64,000 bases of DNA from REEB95 sp050729835 (lineage in GTDB: Bacteria > Pseudomonadota > Alphaproteobacteria > ATCC43930 > CGMCC-115725). Position numbers and translations under genes: made by a program. Every line of letters starts with the position of its first letter. Within the stretch, counting starts at the first letter, position 1. The notes under the pieces are model-generated. The model did no database searches. It saw only the letters and a list, made by a program, of their open reading frames with translations, and had not been told where the DNA came from. This document shows, piece after piece, positions 41,471-50,933 of this stretch. The stretch lies in assembly GCA_050729835.1 (NCBI GenBank), contig JBOHLS010000013.1, positions 1 to 64,000 of the forward strand, in the 5' to 3' direction.

Positions 41471-42586
41471 CTACTGCACCACAATTCTCGGCGCTTTGTG
41501 TTCTGCGCCGCTGAGCTTTTCCCAGAGCCGCGTCGCGATCTGCCGATAGACCTTGGCGTGTGGGCTGTCGGGGTCGCTGATTGCGATGGGCCGGCCGCTG
41601 TCCGAGGTCTCGCGGATTGCCACATCTAAAGGCAGCTCGCCGAGGAATTCGGTGCCAAGCTTCTCGGCCTCCTTGCGCGCGCCACCGTGGCTGAAAATGT
41701 CGGTGCGCTCGCCGCAATGCGGGCAGAGGAAATAGCTCATGTTCTCGATGAAGCCCAAGACCGGCACATCGACCTTGCGGAACATGTTGAGGCCCTTGCG
41801 CGCATCCAGGAGCGCGATGTCCTGTGGCGTCGACACGATCAGCGCGCCGGCCAAGGGCACCTGCTGCGCCATGGTGAGCTGTGCGTCACCGGTGCCGGGC
41901 GGCATGTCCACCACCATGACGTCGAGTTCGCCCCAATTCACGTCGCGCAGCATTTGACTGAGCGCGCTCTGAACCATGGGTCCGCGCCAGATCATCGGCG
42001 TGTCCTCGGGCACCAGGAATCCCATCGACATGCACGCGACGCCATGGTTGCGCAGCGGCTCGAGGCGTTTGCCGTCGCGCGAGGTCGGCTTGCCCGTGAT
42101 GCCGAGCATGCGCGGCATCGACGGCCCGTAGATATCGGCGTCGAGCACGCCGACCGTGCGTCCGGTGGCGGCGAAAGCCAGCGCCAGATTGGCCGCGGTG
42201 GTGGATTTGCCGACGCCGCCTTTGCCCGAAGCGACGGCAACGATGAACTTGACGCCCGGCACCGCCGGCTTCTGAGCTTGCGGCGCGCCGTGCGCGTGAG
42301 CGGGGCCGCGTACCGGCTGCGGCGGGCCGTGTGGTGGTGCTTCGGCGGTCAGCACCGCGCTCACCGACAGCACGCCGGGCAGCGCCTCGACCGCCTTCTC
42401 GGCAGCGTGGCGCAGCGGCTCGAGCTTGGGTCCGCGCGTGCGGTCAACCTCAATGGCGAATCCGACATGGCCCTCGCGGATCGACAGGCCGACAACCATG
42501 CCGAGCGCGACAATATCCTGGCCGCGATCGGGATCGTTGACGCGCTTCAGCGCCGCCAGCACGTCCTTTTCTAAAACCTCTGTCAC
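41471..42586 (-). CDS. mrp: Mrp/ApbC-type iron-sulfur cluster carrier ATPase
   Basis: A ~371-residue ParA-like ATPase with an N-terminal DUF59 (MIP18) domain (LKRVNDPDRGQDIV), a ~30-residue His/Pro-rich linker, the deviant Walker A VASGKGGVGKSTTAANLA, and the CPHC pair near residue 270 that binds a bridging [4Fe-4S] cluster. It delivers clusters to apo-proteins. GTG 42586 is preferred, with TGAGG nine bases upstream; ATG 42595 or 42601 are alternatives. Divergent from hflK. Confidence 0.88.
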   Translation of the reverse strand: MTEVLEKDVLAALKRVNDPDRGQDIVALGMVVGLSIREGHVGFAIEVDRTRGPKLEPLRHAAEKAVEALPGVLSVSAVLTAEAPPHGPPQPVRGPAHAHGAPQAQKPAVPGVKFIVAVASGKGGVGKSTTAANLALAFAATGRTVGVLDADIYGPSMPRMLGITGKPTSRDGKRLEPLRNHGVACMSMGFLVPEDTPMIWRGPMVQSALSQMLRDVNWGELDVMVVDMPPGTGDAQLTMAQQVPLAGALIVSTPQDIALLDARKGLNMFRKVDVPVLGFIENMSYFLCPHCGERTDIFSHGGARKEAEKLGTEFLGELPLDVAIRETSDSGRPIAISDPDSPHAKVYRQIATRLWEKLSGAEHKAPRIVVQ

Positions 42587-42666
42587 AATGACCATCCTCA
42601 ATTTCTTGACAATCGCCGCCCTTCGGTCCGCTTATACCGGGGCAGCGGGGATATGGACAGCGCGCG

Positions 42667-43767
42667 ATGAGTTGGCAACCTCCGGGCGGGAGCGGCGGCG
42701 GGCCATGGGGCGGCGGCGGTTCGCCGTGGGGACGCGGCGGCATGCGGCCGCCCGACTTCGAGGCATCCCTGCGTCGCTTGCAACAGCACCTGCGCAATCT
42801 GCTGCCCGGCGGCACCGGTCGCGGCCGGGGCGTCATCCTCGTCGTCGTCGCGGCGGTCGTGTTGTGGCTCGCCAGCGGCTTCTACGTCGTCGATCCCGAC
42901 GAACTCGGCGTCGTATTGCGCTTCGGCGCCTATAACCGGCGCACCGAGCCCGGCCTCAACTATCACCTGCCGGCGCCGTTCGAGAAGGTCCTGATCCCCA
43001 AGGTCACGCGCGTCAACCGCATCGAGATCGGCTATCGCAGCGAAGGCGGCCAGCGGCAGGTGCCGGAGGAATCGCTGATGCTGACCGGCGACGAGAACAT
43101 CGTCGACATCAACTTCACCGTCTTCTGGCTGATCAAGAACGCGCGGGATTATCTGTTCAACATCCGCGATCCCGACGGCACGGTGAAGGTCGCGGCCGAA
43201 AGCGCCATGCGCGAGATCATCGGCCACACCGCGATCGCCAGCGCCTTCGCCGAAGGCCGTGGCAAGATCGAGACCGACACCAAGACCCTGCTGCAGCAGA
43301 TCCTCGACAGCTATCACAGCGGCATCGAGATCACCCAGGTGCAGCTCCAGAGGGTCGATCCGCCGGCGGCGGTGATCGACGCCTTCCGCGACGTGCAGAG
43401 CGCCAAGATCGACCAGCAGCGCTACATCAACGAGGCGCAGACCTATTCCAACAACCTTGTGCCGGTGGCGCAGGGCGACGCGGCGCGCATCGGCCAGGAG
43501 GCGCAGGCCTACAAGGCGCAGGTCGTGCTCCAGGCGCAAGGCGACGCGGCGCGCTTCCTTTCGGTCTACAACGCCTACAAGATGGCGCCCGACGTCACCG
43601 CGCGGCGGCTTTACATCGAAACGCTCGAGGGCATCCTCAAGGACACCAACAAGGTGATGGTCGACAAGTCGGCAAGCGCCTCGGGCGTCGTGCCCTATCT
43701 GCCGCTCCCCAATTTTGCCGCGCCCGGTGCCGCGACGCCGACGACCAAGCCGGGAGGCCAGCCATGA
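42667..43767 (+). CDS. hflK: HflK, regulator of FtsH
   Basis: A 366-residue SPFH/band-7 protein. A Gly/Trp-rich cytoplasmic start (GGPWGGGGSPWGRGG) precedes one membrane segment (~residues 55-75) and the SPFH domain (FYVVDPDELGVVLRFG, GDENIVDINFTVFW), with a C-terminal helical region. HflK and HflC form the large periplasmic vault around FtsH protease and tune its action. It overlaps hflC by 4 bases. Confidence 0.94.
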   Translation: MSWQPPGGSGGGPWGGGGSPWGRGGMRPPDFEASLRRLQQHLRNLLPGGTGRGRGVILVVVAAVVLWLASGFYVVDPDELGVVLRFGAYNRRTEPGLNYHLPAPFEKVLIPKVTRVNRIEIGYRSEGGQRQVPEESLMLTGDENIVDINFTVFWLIKNARDYLFNIRDPDGTVKVAAESAMREIIGHTAIASAFAEGRGKIETDTKTLLQQILDSYHSGIEITQVQLQRVDPPAAVIDAFRDVQSAKIDQQRYINEAQTYSNNLVPVAQGDAARIGQEAQAYKAQVVLQAQGDAARFLSVYNAYKMAPDVTARRLYIETLEGILKDTNKVMVDKSASASGVVPYLPLPNFAAPGAATPTTKPGGQP

Positions 43768-44666
43768 GCAACCGGCTGGGCGTGTTGGTCGCTGCCGTCG
43801 TGGTGATCGCGCTGGCGCTGATCTACACCACCTTCTTCACGGTGGATCAGGTGCAGCAGGCGCTGGTGCTGCAATTCGGCAATCCGATCCGGGTGATCAG
43901 CGATCCGGGCCTGCACGTAAAGATTCCGCTGGTGCAGGACGTCGTCCTCTACGATCACCGCATCCTCGACTTCGAGCCGGCGAAGGAAGAGGTGATCGCC
44001 GCCGACCAGAAACGCCTGGTGGTCGACGCCTATGCCCGCTGGCGCATCGACAACCCGCTGAAGTTCTACCAGACCCTCGGCACCGAGACGGTGGCGAATG
44101 CGCGGCTCGGCGCGCTGATCAGCGCCAGCCTGCGGCGCATCATCGGCAACGTCGCGCTCCAGGACGTGGTGGCCGACAAGCGCGCGGCGATCATGCTGCA
44201 TGTGCGCGACGAGGTCACCGCCCAGACCAAGCCCTTCGGCATCGCCGTGGTCGACGTCCGCATCCGCCGCGCCGACCTGCCCGAGGAGAACAGCGAGGCG
44301 GTCTATGCGCGGATGAAATCGGAGCGCCAGCGCGAGGCCGCCGCGTTCCGCGCCGACGGCAAACGCCAGTCGACCGCCATCCGCGCCGACGCCGATCGCC
44401 AGCGCATCCAGATTCTCGCCGATGCCCAGAAGCAGTCGCAGATCCTGCGCGGCCAAGGCGATGCCGAGGCCATCAAGATCTACGCCGACGCCTACGACCA
44501 GGATAAGGGATTCTTCGCCTTCTATCGCTCGTTGCAGGCCTACAAGGTCGCGCTCGGCGGCGCCAACACCACCTTCGTCCTGTCGCCGCAGGGCGAGTTC
44601 TTCAAGTACCTCGAAACCGGACCGCAAGGACTGAGCGGCACGACCAAGCCGGGTCCGTCGCGCTAG
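43764..44666 (+). CDS. hflC: HflC, regulator of FtsH
   Basis: A 300-residue partner of HflK with an N-terminal membrane segment, VDQVQQALVLQFG, GLHVKIPLVQDVVLYD and RRADLPEENSEAVYARMKSER (seen in pieces), and a C-terminal hydrophobic-rich tail after the SPFH helices. Translationally coupled to hflK. The following genes, DUF2065 and degP, complete a common alphaproteobacterial protein-quality operon. Confidence 0.94.
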   Translation: MSNRLGVLVAAVVVIALALIYTTFFTVDQVQQALVLQFGNPIRVISDPGLHVKIPLVQDVVLYDHRILDFEPAKEEVIAADQKRLVVDAYARWRIDNPLKFYQTLGTETVANARLGALISASLRRIIGNVALQDVVADKRAAIMLHVRDEVTAQTKPFGIAVVDVRIRRADLPEENSEAVYARMKSERQREAAAFRADGKRQSTAIRADADRQRIQILADAQKQSQILRGQGDAEAIKIYADAYDQDKGFFAFYRSLQAYKVALGGANTTFVLSPQGEFFKYLETGPQGLSGTTKPGPSR

Positions 44667-44675
44667 TACCGCCGT

Positions 44676-44861
44676 ATGAAGGATTTCGCCACGGCGCTCG
44701 CTCTCGCCGCCGTCATCGAAGGCGTGCTGCTGGCGCTCTTCACCCGGCGGATGCAGAAGATGATGGCCGAGAGCGCCTTGCTGCCGGCCAACGTGCTGCG
44801 CTGGGCGGGCGTGATTGCCACCGCCATCGGCGTCGCCGCGATCTGGCTCATCCGTCGCTGA
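44676..44861 (+). CDS. DUF2065 small membrane protein
   Basis: A 61-residue protein with two membrane segments (residues ~4-24 and ~40-58) and a short basic loop, ending IWLIRR. DUF2065 proteins are regularly encoded beside hflKC. The start lies 9 bases after hflC. A role as a minor partner of the FtsH-HflKC assembly is suggested by position only. Confidence 0.85.
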   Translation: MKDFATALALAAVIEGVLLALFTRRMQKMMAESALLPANVLRWAGVIATAIGVAAIWLIRR

Positions 44862-44950
44862 GCGCGGCGCGCCGGCCGGGGCTGGTTTGCCGGCCGGTTT
44901 GCCTCTAAAATATGGGTTAGCAGGCCGCCCACACCCGTTCGGAGCATTGC

Positions 44951-46429
44951 GTGACCGTTGCCCATCGTCTCGTGTTCGCGAGCCGCGCGCTTGCCGTGAT
45001 CCTCGCTGTCGCCGTGGCAACGCCGGTTCTGGCGCGCCCGGCGCCCGACAGCTTCGCCGACCTCGCCGCGCGTCTGTTGCCGGCCGTCGTCAATATCTCG
45101 ACCACGCAGACTCTGCCGGAAAAGAGCGACAAAAGCAGTCGCGGTCCCGACGTGCCGCAATTCCCGCCGGGCTCGCCGTTCGAGGAATTCTTCAAGGACT
45201 TCCTCGACAAGAACCGGCCGGGCGGCCAGCCGCAGGCGCTGCCGCGGCACGCGACCTCGCTCGGCTCGGGCTTCATCGTCGATCCTTCGGGCCTAGTGGT
45301 GACCAACAATCACGTCATCGCCGACGCTGACCAGATCACCGTCACCTTGCAGGACAACACCAGCTTCAAGGCCGAGGTCGTCGGCAAGGACAGCAAGACC
45401 GACCTGGCGCTGCTGCGCATCAAGTCGGCGAAGCCGCTGCCCTTCGTGAAGTTCGGTGACAGCGACAAGACGCGCGTCGGTGATTGGGTTCTGGCGATCG
45501 GCAATCCGTTCGGTCTCGGCGGCACCGTCACCGCGGGCATCCTTTCGGCCCGGTCGCGCGAGATCGATTCCGGTCCTTACGACGACTTCCTCCAGACCGA
45601 CGCGGCGATCAACCGCGGCAACTCGGGCGGCCCGATGTTTGACATGGACGGCAACGTCATCGGCATCAACACCGCGATCTTCTCGCCGTCGGGTGGCTCG
45701 ATCGGCATCGGCTTCGCCATCCCGTCGAACCTAGCGCGGCCGGTCATCGACCAGTTGCAGAAATACGGCCACGCGCGGCGCGGCTGGCTCGGCGTCAACA
45801 TCCAGAGCGTAACCGACGAGATCGCCGAGAGCCTCGGTCTCGACAAGCCGCGGGGCGCGCTTATCGCCAGCGTTCAGGACGGCGGCCCGGCGCAGAAGGC
45901 GGGCATCCAGCCGGGCGACGTCGTCCTCACCTTCGACGGCAAATCCGTGGTCGACATGCGGCATCTGCCACGCATCGTCGCCGAAACGCCGATCGACAAG
46001 ACCGTCAAGGTGATGGTGTGGCGCAAGCGCAAGGAGCTGACCTTCGACGTCAAGGTCGGCGAGCTTAAAGACAACATCGAGCAGACCGCGGCCGCGTCCA
46101 AGCAGCAGCCGGCGCCGCCGCCGGGCACGGCGGTCAAGCCACTGGGGCTCTCGGTTGCCGACCTGACGCCCGAATTGCGTGAGCGCTATCAGCTCGCCGA
46201 GGACAGCGCCGGCGTCGTCGTCACCGATGTCGACAAGGATGGCCCGGCGGCCCAAAAGGGCATGCGGGCGGGCGACGTCATCACCGAGGTCGCCCAGGAA
46301 GAGGTCAAGACGACTGCCGATGTCGTCCGCAAGATCGAGGCCGCGACCAAGACGGGCCGCAAGTCGGTGCTGCTGCTGGTCGACCGCCAGGGTGATCTGC
46401 GCTTCTACGCCTTGAAAGTCGGCAGCTGA
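44951..46429 (+). CDS. DegP/HtrA (Do-family) periplasmic serine protease
   Basis: A 492-residue protein with a signal peptide, a trypsin-like domain with catalytic H (NNHVIADADQ), D (KTDLALLRI) and S (GNSGGPMF), and two PDZ domains (KAGIQPGDVVLTFDG; QKGMRAGDVITEVA). It refolds or degrades damaged envelope proteins. Start is GTG 44951, giving MTVAHRLVFASRALAVILAV. It probably belongs with hflKC as a quality-control set. Confidence 0.93.
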   Translation: MTVAHRLVFASRALAVILAVAVATPVLARPAPDSFADLAARLLPAVVNISTTQTLPEKSDKSSRGPDVPQFPPGSPFEEFFKDFLDKNRPGGQPQALPRHATSLGSGFIVDPSGLVVTNNHVIADADQITVTLQDNTSFKAEVVGKDSKTDLALLRIKSAKPLPFVKFGDSDKTRVGDWVLAIGNPFGLGGTVTAGILSARSREIDSGPYDDFLQTDAAINRGNSGGPMFDMDGNVIGINTAIFSPSGGSIGIGFAIPSNLARPVIDQLQKYGHARRGWLGVNIQSVTDEIAESLGLDKPRGALIASVQDGGPAQKAGIQPGDVVLTFDGKSVVDMRHLPRIVAETPIDKTVKVMVWRKRKELTFDVKVGELKDNIEQTAAASKQQPAPPPGTAVKPLGLSVADLTPELRERYQLAEDSAGVVVTDVDKDGPAAQKGMRAGDVITEVAQEEVKTTADVVRKIEAATKTGRKSVLLLVDRQGDLRFYALKVGS

Positions 46430-46436
46430 GCCGCCG

Positions 46437-47042
46437 TCAGGTCGCGAGGCGGAATGCCTGCTCGATGGCGTGCAGGATGTATTGGATCGCGAGCGCGGCG
46501 AGGATCAACCCCATGACGCGGCTGACGATGCTGACGCCGCTGTCGCGCAGCACGCGATACGCCCAGCGCGCACCCAACAGACAGACGAGAGTCAACGCCA
46601 GTACCAATACCACCAACACGCCGACCGCGATCTGATCGCTGACCGTGTAGCTGTTGGCATCGGTCAATAGCACCACAGTCATGATCGATTTGGGGCCGGC
46701 GATATAGGGAATCGCCAGCGGATGGACTGCCGGATTGCGGCCGTTGCCGGGCTCGTGGTGCACCGTCTCGTCGAGCACCATCCGCAGTGACATGATCAGG
46801 AGAACGAGGCCGGCGGCGGCCTGGAAGGAGTGCAATTCGATGCCCAGCGCCGCCAGCACGATCTGGCCGAGCGCGGTGAACGCCAGCAGCACACCGCCTG
46901 CGATCAGCACCGCCTCGATGGCGATCCGGCGCTTTGCCGCCGCGCCGAACTTGGCGGTGACGACGATGAATTCCGGCACCACCAGGACCGGATTGACCGC
47001 CACCAGCATCAGCACGAAATCCTGCAGCAGCTTTTGCGCCAT
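46437..47042 (-). CDS. MarC-family membrane protein
   Basis: A 201-residue protein with six membrane segments and the family blocks NPVLVVPEFIVVT, FQAAAGLVLLIMSLRMV, HPLAIPYIAGPKSIMTV and VSRVMGLILAALAIQYIL. Once linked to multiple antibiotic resistance, MarC has no proven transport role. Convergent with degP (7-base gap). Confidence 0.88.
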   Translation of the reverse strand: MAQKLLQDFVLMLVAVNPVLVVPEFIVVTAKFGAAAKRRIAIEAVLIAGGVLLAFTALGQIVLAALGIELHSFQAAAGLVLLIMSLRMVLDETVHHEPGNGRNPAVHPLAIPYIAGPKSIMTVVLLTDANSYTVSDQIAVGVLVVLVLALTLVCLLGARWAYRVLRDSGVSIVSRVMGLILAALAIQYILHAIEQAFRLAT

Positions 47043-47094
47043 GCGCTCCCCCGTCGTCGGCGCGCCATAATAGTCGCGCCGCCGTCCGCCTGCA

Positions 47095-48003
47095 TCAGCC
47101 GCCGACGATCTCGTCCCGGCGATAGCCTTGAGCGAAAAGCGCCGCGGTCAGATCCGCATGGTCGATGCGATGCCGCGCGCGCGGCGCGACGTTCGGGTGG
47201 GAGCGAAAGGCGATGCCGAGTCCGGCGGCGCCGAGCATCGGCAGGTCGTTGGCGCCGTCGCCGATGGCGAGCGTGTCGGCCAGCTTGAGGCCGCGCTCCG
47301 CCGCCGTCTGGGTCAGCGTCGCCAGCTTGCTGTCGCGGGTCAGAATCGGCTCGGCCACGCCAGCGATCTTGCCGTCCTCGATCAGCAGGCGATTGGCGGA
47401 GACGCGTTCGAAGCCGAGCCGCTTGGCCACCGGTTCGGCGAAGACGGTAAAGCCGCCCGATGCCAGGATCGTGAGTGCGCCGTGCCGGCGCATGGTTGCG
47501 ACCATCGCCTTGGCGCCGTTGATGATGCGGATGCGCCGCGCCGCCCGGTCGAGCAGCGTTGCCGGCTTGCCGCGCAACAGCGCGACGCGCTCCTTGAGCG
47601 CCGCGGCGAAGTCGAGTTCGTCGTTCATGGTGCGCCGGGTGATCTCGGCGATCGGTTTCTCGACGCCGGCGAGCTTCGCGATCTCGACCAGCATCTCGTT
47701 AGCGATCACCGTCGATTCCATGTCCGAGAGCAGCAGGCGCTTGCGCCGCCCTGCCGCCGACTGCGCCAGCGCGTCGACCGGCGGCCCGTCGAAGCCGAGC
47801 TTGAGGTTCGCGCGTACCGCCGCTTCGGCCTGGTCCGGGTCGAGTTCGTCGAACGGGATATCGACCACGCGCCGCGCGGCCAGCCAATCGGCAGAGCCAA
47901 GTTTCGCGCCCAGCCGGTCGAGCGCGTGCGCGGCTTCGTCGGCCCAGAGCTGGGCATCCGCCTCGGCATCGGCCGCGATCAAGGTCAACACGCTTGCCGC
48001 CAT
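47095..48003 (-). CDS. serB: Phosphoserine phosphatase
   Basis: A 302-residue HAD phosphatase making serine from phosphoserine. The catalytic motif is DMEST (nucleophile D then E) in LLLSDMESTVIANEM, motif II-like LASGGFTVFAEPVA, and GDGANDLPMLGAAGLG. The first ~90 residues resemble the ACT-like N-domain of long SerB proteins. ATG 48003 starts it; it is divergent from miaA, 66 bases away. Confidence 0.93.
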   Translation of the reverse strand: MAASVLTLIAADAEADAQLWADEAAHALDRLGAKLGSADWLAARRVVDIPFDELDPDQAEAAVRANLKLGFDGPPVDALAQSAAGRRKRLLLSDMESTVIANEMLVEIAKLAGVEKPIAEITRRTMNDELDFAAALKERVALLRGKPATLLDRAARRIRIINGAKAMVATMRRHGALTILASGGFTVFAEPVAKRLGFERVSANRLLIEDGKIAGVAEPILTRDSKLATLTQTAAERGLKLADTLAIGDGANDLPMLGAAGLGIAFRSHPNVAPRARHRIDHADLTAALFAQGYRRDEIVGG

Positions 48004-48069
48004 GCGCGCCCTTATCGCCCGCCGGCACCGGCAAAGGCAAGGCGCCGGCAGCCGTGCTAGAAACCCGGC

Positions 48070-49032
48070 ATGATTTTGGCCGAACAGCCCGTGATCGTCG
48101 TCGCCGGCCCGACGGTGAGCGGCAAATCGCACCTCGCCCTCGCCGTGGCGCACAAGTTCCGTGGCACGATCGTCAATGCCGACAGCATGCAGGTTTATCG
48201 CGACTTGCGCGTGCTCACGGCGCGGCCGTCGGACGACGAGATGGCATCGGTGCCGCACCGGCTTTATGGCGCGATCGACGCCGCCGAAAGCTGCTCGGCC
48301 GGGCGTTGGCGCAATCTCGCGCTGATCGAGATCGCGCAGGCGCGCCACGCCGGGCGCTTGCCGATTCTGGTCGGCGGCACCGGGCTTTATCTGTCGGCGC
48401 TGCTCGACGGCATTGCCGAGATTCCGGCGGTGCCGGCCGCGATCGTCGCCGAAGCGCGCGCCTTGCATGCGCGGCTCGGCGGCGAGTCGTTCCGCCGTGC
48501 ACTGGCCGCGCTCGATCCGGTCGCGGCGGCAAAACTGCCAGCGGCCGACACGCAGCGTCTAGTGCGCGCCTATGCCGTCGCCCGCGTCACCGGCGTCGCG
48601 CTCAGCGAATGGCAGCAGCGGCAAGTGCCGCACCACGGGCCGGCAGCCGCCGTCGTGCTGCTGCTGCCGCAGCGCACGGCGCTCAATGCCGCGATCGATC
48701 GGCGGCTCGAGCGCATGTTCGATGGCGGCGCGATCGACGAGGTGCGCGTGCTCCTCGCCCGGCAGCTTTCGCAGTTGCTGCCGGCGATGAAAGCTGTAGG
48801 CGTACGCGAGATCGGCCGCTACCTGGCAGGCGAAGGCTCGCGCCAAGAGGCTCTCGCTGCAGCGCAGCAAGCGACGCGCCGCTATGCCAAACGGCAGTAC
48901 ACTTGGTTCCGTCACCGCCCGTCAGCAAGCAAGAAACTGTGTAGACTCGTTATTGAAACGCAATTTTCGGAAAGTTTTCAACATGAAATATTTTCATTTA
49001 TTCGTCGGTTTCTGTTGACCGAGTCTAACTAG
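48070..49032 (+). CDS. miaA: tRNA dimethylallyltransferase MiaA
   Basis: A 320-residue enzyme that adds an isopentenyl group to A37 of tRNAs reading UNN codons. It has P-loop GPTVSGKS (usual GPTASGKS), NADSMQVYRDL, LVGGTGLYL and the tRNA-binding TRRYAKRQYTWFRH. The last ~28 codons, after WFRHRPS, are markedly AT-rich compared with the rest of the gene and appear to carry the ilvB promoter. Confidence 0.93.
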   Translation: MILAEQPVIVVAGPTVSGKSHLALAVAHKFRGTIVNADSMQVYRDLRVLTARPSDDEMASVPHRLYGAIDAAESCSAGRWRNLALIEIAQARHAGRLPILVGGTGLYLSALLDGIAEIPAVPAAIVAEARALHARLGGESFRRALAALDPVAAAKLPAADTQRLVRAYAVARVTGVALSEWQQRQVPHHGPAAAVVLLLPQRTALNAAIDRRLERMFDGGAIDEVRVLLARQLSQLLPAMKAVGVREIGRYLAGEGSRQEALAAAQQATRRYAKRQYTWFRHRPSASKKLCRLVIETQFSESFQHEIFSFIRRFLLTESN

Positions 49033-49043
49033 CCCTCTAGGCT
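49015..49043 (+). promoter_or_regulatory. Putative promoter of the ilv operon
   Basis: TTGACC (49015-49020) within the AT-rich end of miaA and TAGGCT (49038-49043) are 17 bases apart, ~105 bases before the ilvB start. The -35 match is strong, the -10 weak. The leader between has no evident leader peptide. Confidence 0.4.
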
Positions 49044-49147
49044 CGCATTTTTCGCGGCAAAGCGGCCCATTTGCGGCCCTTCCTCTGCATTCGGCGGGGG
49101 CCAAAGGGACGAAAGGGACGCGCGTTCCTTTGTGCAGGGCGAAAGCG

Positions 49148-50926
49148 ATGGCGGTGCAATCGGAAGTCCAGGAGTTGAGCGGGGCGGAGATGGTGATCCG
49201 CGCCCTGGTCGATCAGGGCGTTGAGGTCGTCTTCGGCTATCCCGGCGGTGCCGTCCTGCCGATCTACGACGCGCTGTTCAAGCAGAACCGGCTGCGCCAC
49301 ATCCTGGTGCGTCACGAGCAGGGCGCGGTGCATGCGGCCGAAGGCTATGCGCGCTCGTCGGGCAAGGTCGGCGTGGTGCTGGTCACCAGCGGGCCGGGCG
49401 CGACCAACACCGTCACCGGACTGACCGACGCGCTGATGGATTCGGTGCCGATCGTCTGCCTCACCGGCCAGGTGCCGACGCACCTCATCGGCAACGATGC
49501 GTTCCAGGAAGCCGACACCACCGGCATCACCCGGCCGTGTACCAAGCACAACTATCTGGTGAAGGACGTCAACGATTTGGCGCGCGTGCTGCACGAGGCC
49601 TTTATGGTCGCGCGCACTGGCCGGCCCGGACCCGTCGTGGTTGATCTGCCCAAGGATGTGCTGTTCGCCAGCGGTCTCTATATGCCGCCCGAGACGGCGC
49701 CGGCCCGCAAATCCTATCGGCCGCAGGTCAAGCCCGAGACGGCGCGGATCGCCGCCGCGGCGCAGCTCATCATGGCGGCGAAGAAGCCGCTGTTCTACGG
49801 CGGCGGCGGCTTGGTCAATTCGGGGCCGCGCGCCTGCGCGCTGTTCACCGAGCTGGCGCGCCTCACCGGCTTCCCGGTGACGCTGACGCTGATGGGGCTC
49901 GGCGCCTATCCGGCGTCGGACAAGCAGTATCTCGGCCTGGTCGGCATGCACGGCACGTTCGAATCGAACAACGCGATGCACGATTGCGACCTGATGATCA
50001 ACATCGGCGCCCGCTTCGACGACCGCGTCACCGGCAAGGTCGCCGTGTTCGCGCCGCACTCGAAGAAGATTCACGTCGACATCGATCCGTCGTCGATCAA
50101 TAAAAACGTGCGCGTCGACCTGGCGATCGTCGGCGATTGCGCCGAGGTGCTTACGGCGCTCGGCGCCGAGCTCAAGGCGCAGAAATACAAGGCGGACCCC
50201 GCGCGCATCGCTCCGTGGTGGAAGCAGATCGAAGCCTGGCGCAAGCGCGACAGCCTGCGCTATGCCAAGTCCGACACGATCATCAAGCCGCAATACGCGA
50301 TCGAGCGGCTTTATGCCCTGACGCGCGACCGCGACGTGTTTGTCACCACCGAAGTCGGGCAACATCAGATGTGGGCGGCGCAACTCTTCAAGTTCGAGCA
50401 GCCGTTCCATTGGATGACTTCGGGCGGGCTCGGCACCATGGGCTACGGCCTGCCGGCGGCGATGGGCGTCCAACTCGCGCATCCCGACGCGCTCGTCGTC
50501 GACATCGCCGGCGAGGCCTCGATCCTGATGAACATCCAGGAGATGTCCACCGTCTGCCAATATCGGCTGCCGGTGAAGGTCTTCATCCTCAACAACCAGT
50601 ACATGGGTATGGTGCGGCAGTGGCAGGAGCTGCTGCATGGCGGCCGCTATTCCGAAAGCTACACCGCGGCGCTGCCCGATTTTGTCAAGCTCGCCGAGGC
50701 CTTCGGCGCGGTCGGCATGCGCGCGGAAAAGCCGGTGGACGTCGATCGCGTGATCAAGGAGATGATCGCGGTCGATCGGCCGGTGATCGTCGACGTGCAG
50801 GTCGATCCCAAGGAGAACTGCTTCCCGATGATTCCGTCGGGCGCGGCGCACAACGAAATGCTGCTCGGTCCCGAGGACAAGCAGGCGTCGGGCCCGATCT
50901 CGGAAGAGGGCATGGTCTTAGTCTGA
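49148..50926 (+). CDS. ilvB: Acetolactate synthase large subunit
   Basis: A 592-residue thiamine-diphosphate enzyme, the first common step of valine, leucine and isoleucine synthesis. It has FGYPGGAVLPIYDAL, the catalytic-glutamate region HEQGAVHAAEGYAR, GPGATN, and the ThDP fold DIAGEASILMNIQEM...NNQYMGMVRQW with GEAS in place of the GDGS of enterobacteria, as is usual in alphaproteobacteria. ATG 49148 follows GGGCGAAAG. First gene of ilvB-ilvH-ilvC. Confidence 0.95.
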   Translation: MAVQSEVQELSGAEMVIRALVDQGVEVVFGYPGGAVLPIYDALFKQNRLRHILVRHEQGAVHAAEGYARSSGKVGVVLVTSGPGATNTVTGLTDALMDSVPIVCLTGQVPTHLIGNDAFQEADTTGITRPCTKHNYLVKDVNDLARVLHEAFMVARTGRPGPVVVDLPKDVLFASGLYMPPETAPARKSYRPQVKPETARIAAAAQLIMAAKKPLFYGGGGLVNSGPRACALFTELARLTGFPVTLTLMGLGAYPASDKQYLGLVGMHGTFESNNAMHDCDLMINIGARFDDRVTGKVAVFAPHSKKIHVDIDPSSINKNVRVDLAIVGDCAEVLTALGAELKAQKYKADPARIAPWWKQIEAWRKRDSLRYAKSDTIIKPQYAIERLYALTRDRDVFVTTEVGQHQMWAAQLFKFEQPFHWMTSGGLGTMGYGLPAAMGVQLAHPDALVVDIAGEASILMNIQEMSTVCQYRLPVKVFILNNQYMGMVRQWQELLHGGRYSESYTAALPDFVKLAEAFGAVGMRAEKPVDVDRVIKEMIAVDRPVIVDVQVDPKENCFPMIPSGAAHNEMLLGPEDKQASGPISEEGMVLV

Positions 50927-50933
50927 GCGCGCG

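Noticed and set aside
48945..49032. Foreign 3' end fused to miaA
   Set aside because: The AT-rich tail stays in frame and is better explained by overlap with the downstream promoter.
49044..49147. Possible leader peptide attenuator before ilvB
   Set aside because: No short ORF rich in Ile, Leu or Val is present and no terminator-like T tract follows the hairpins.
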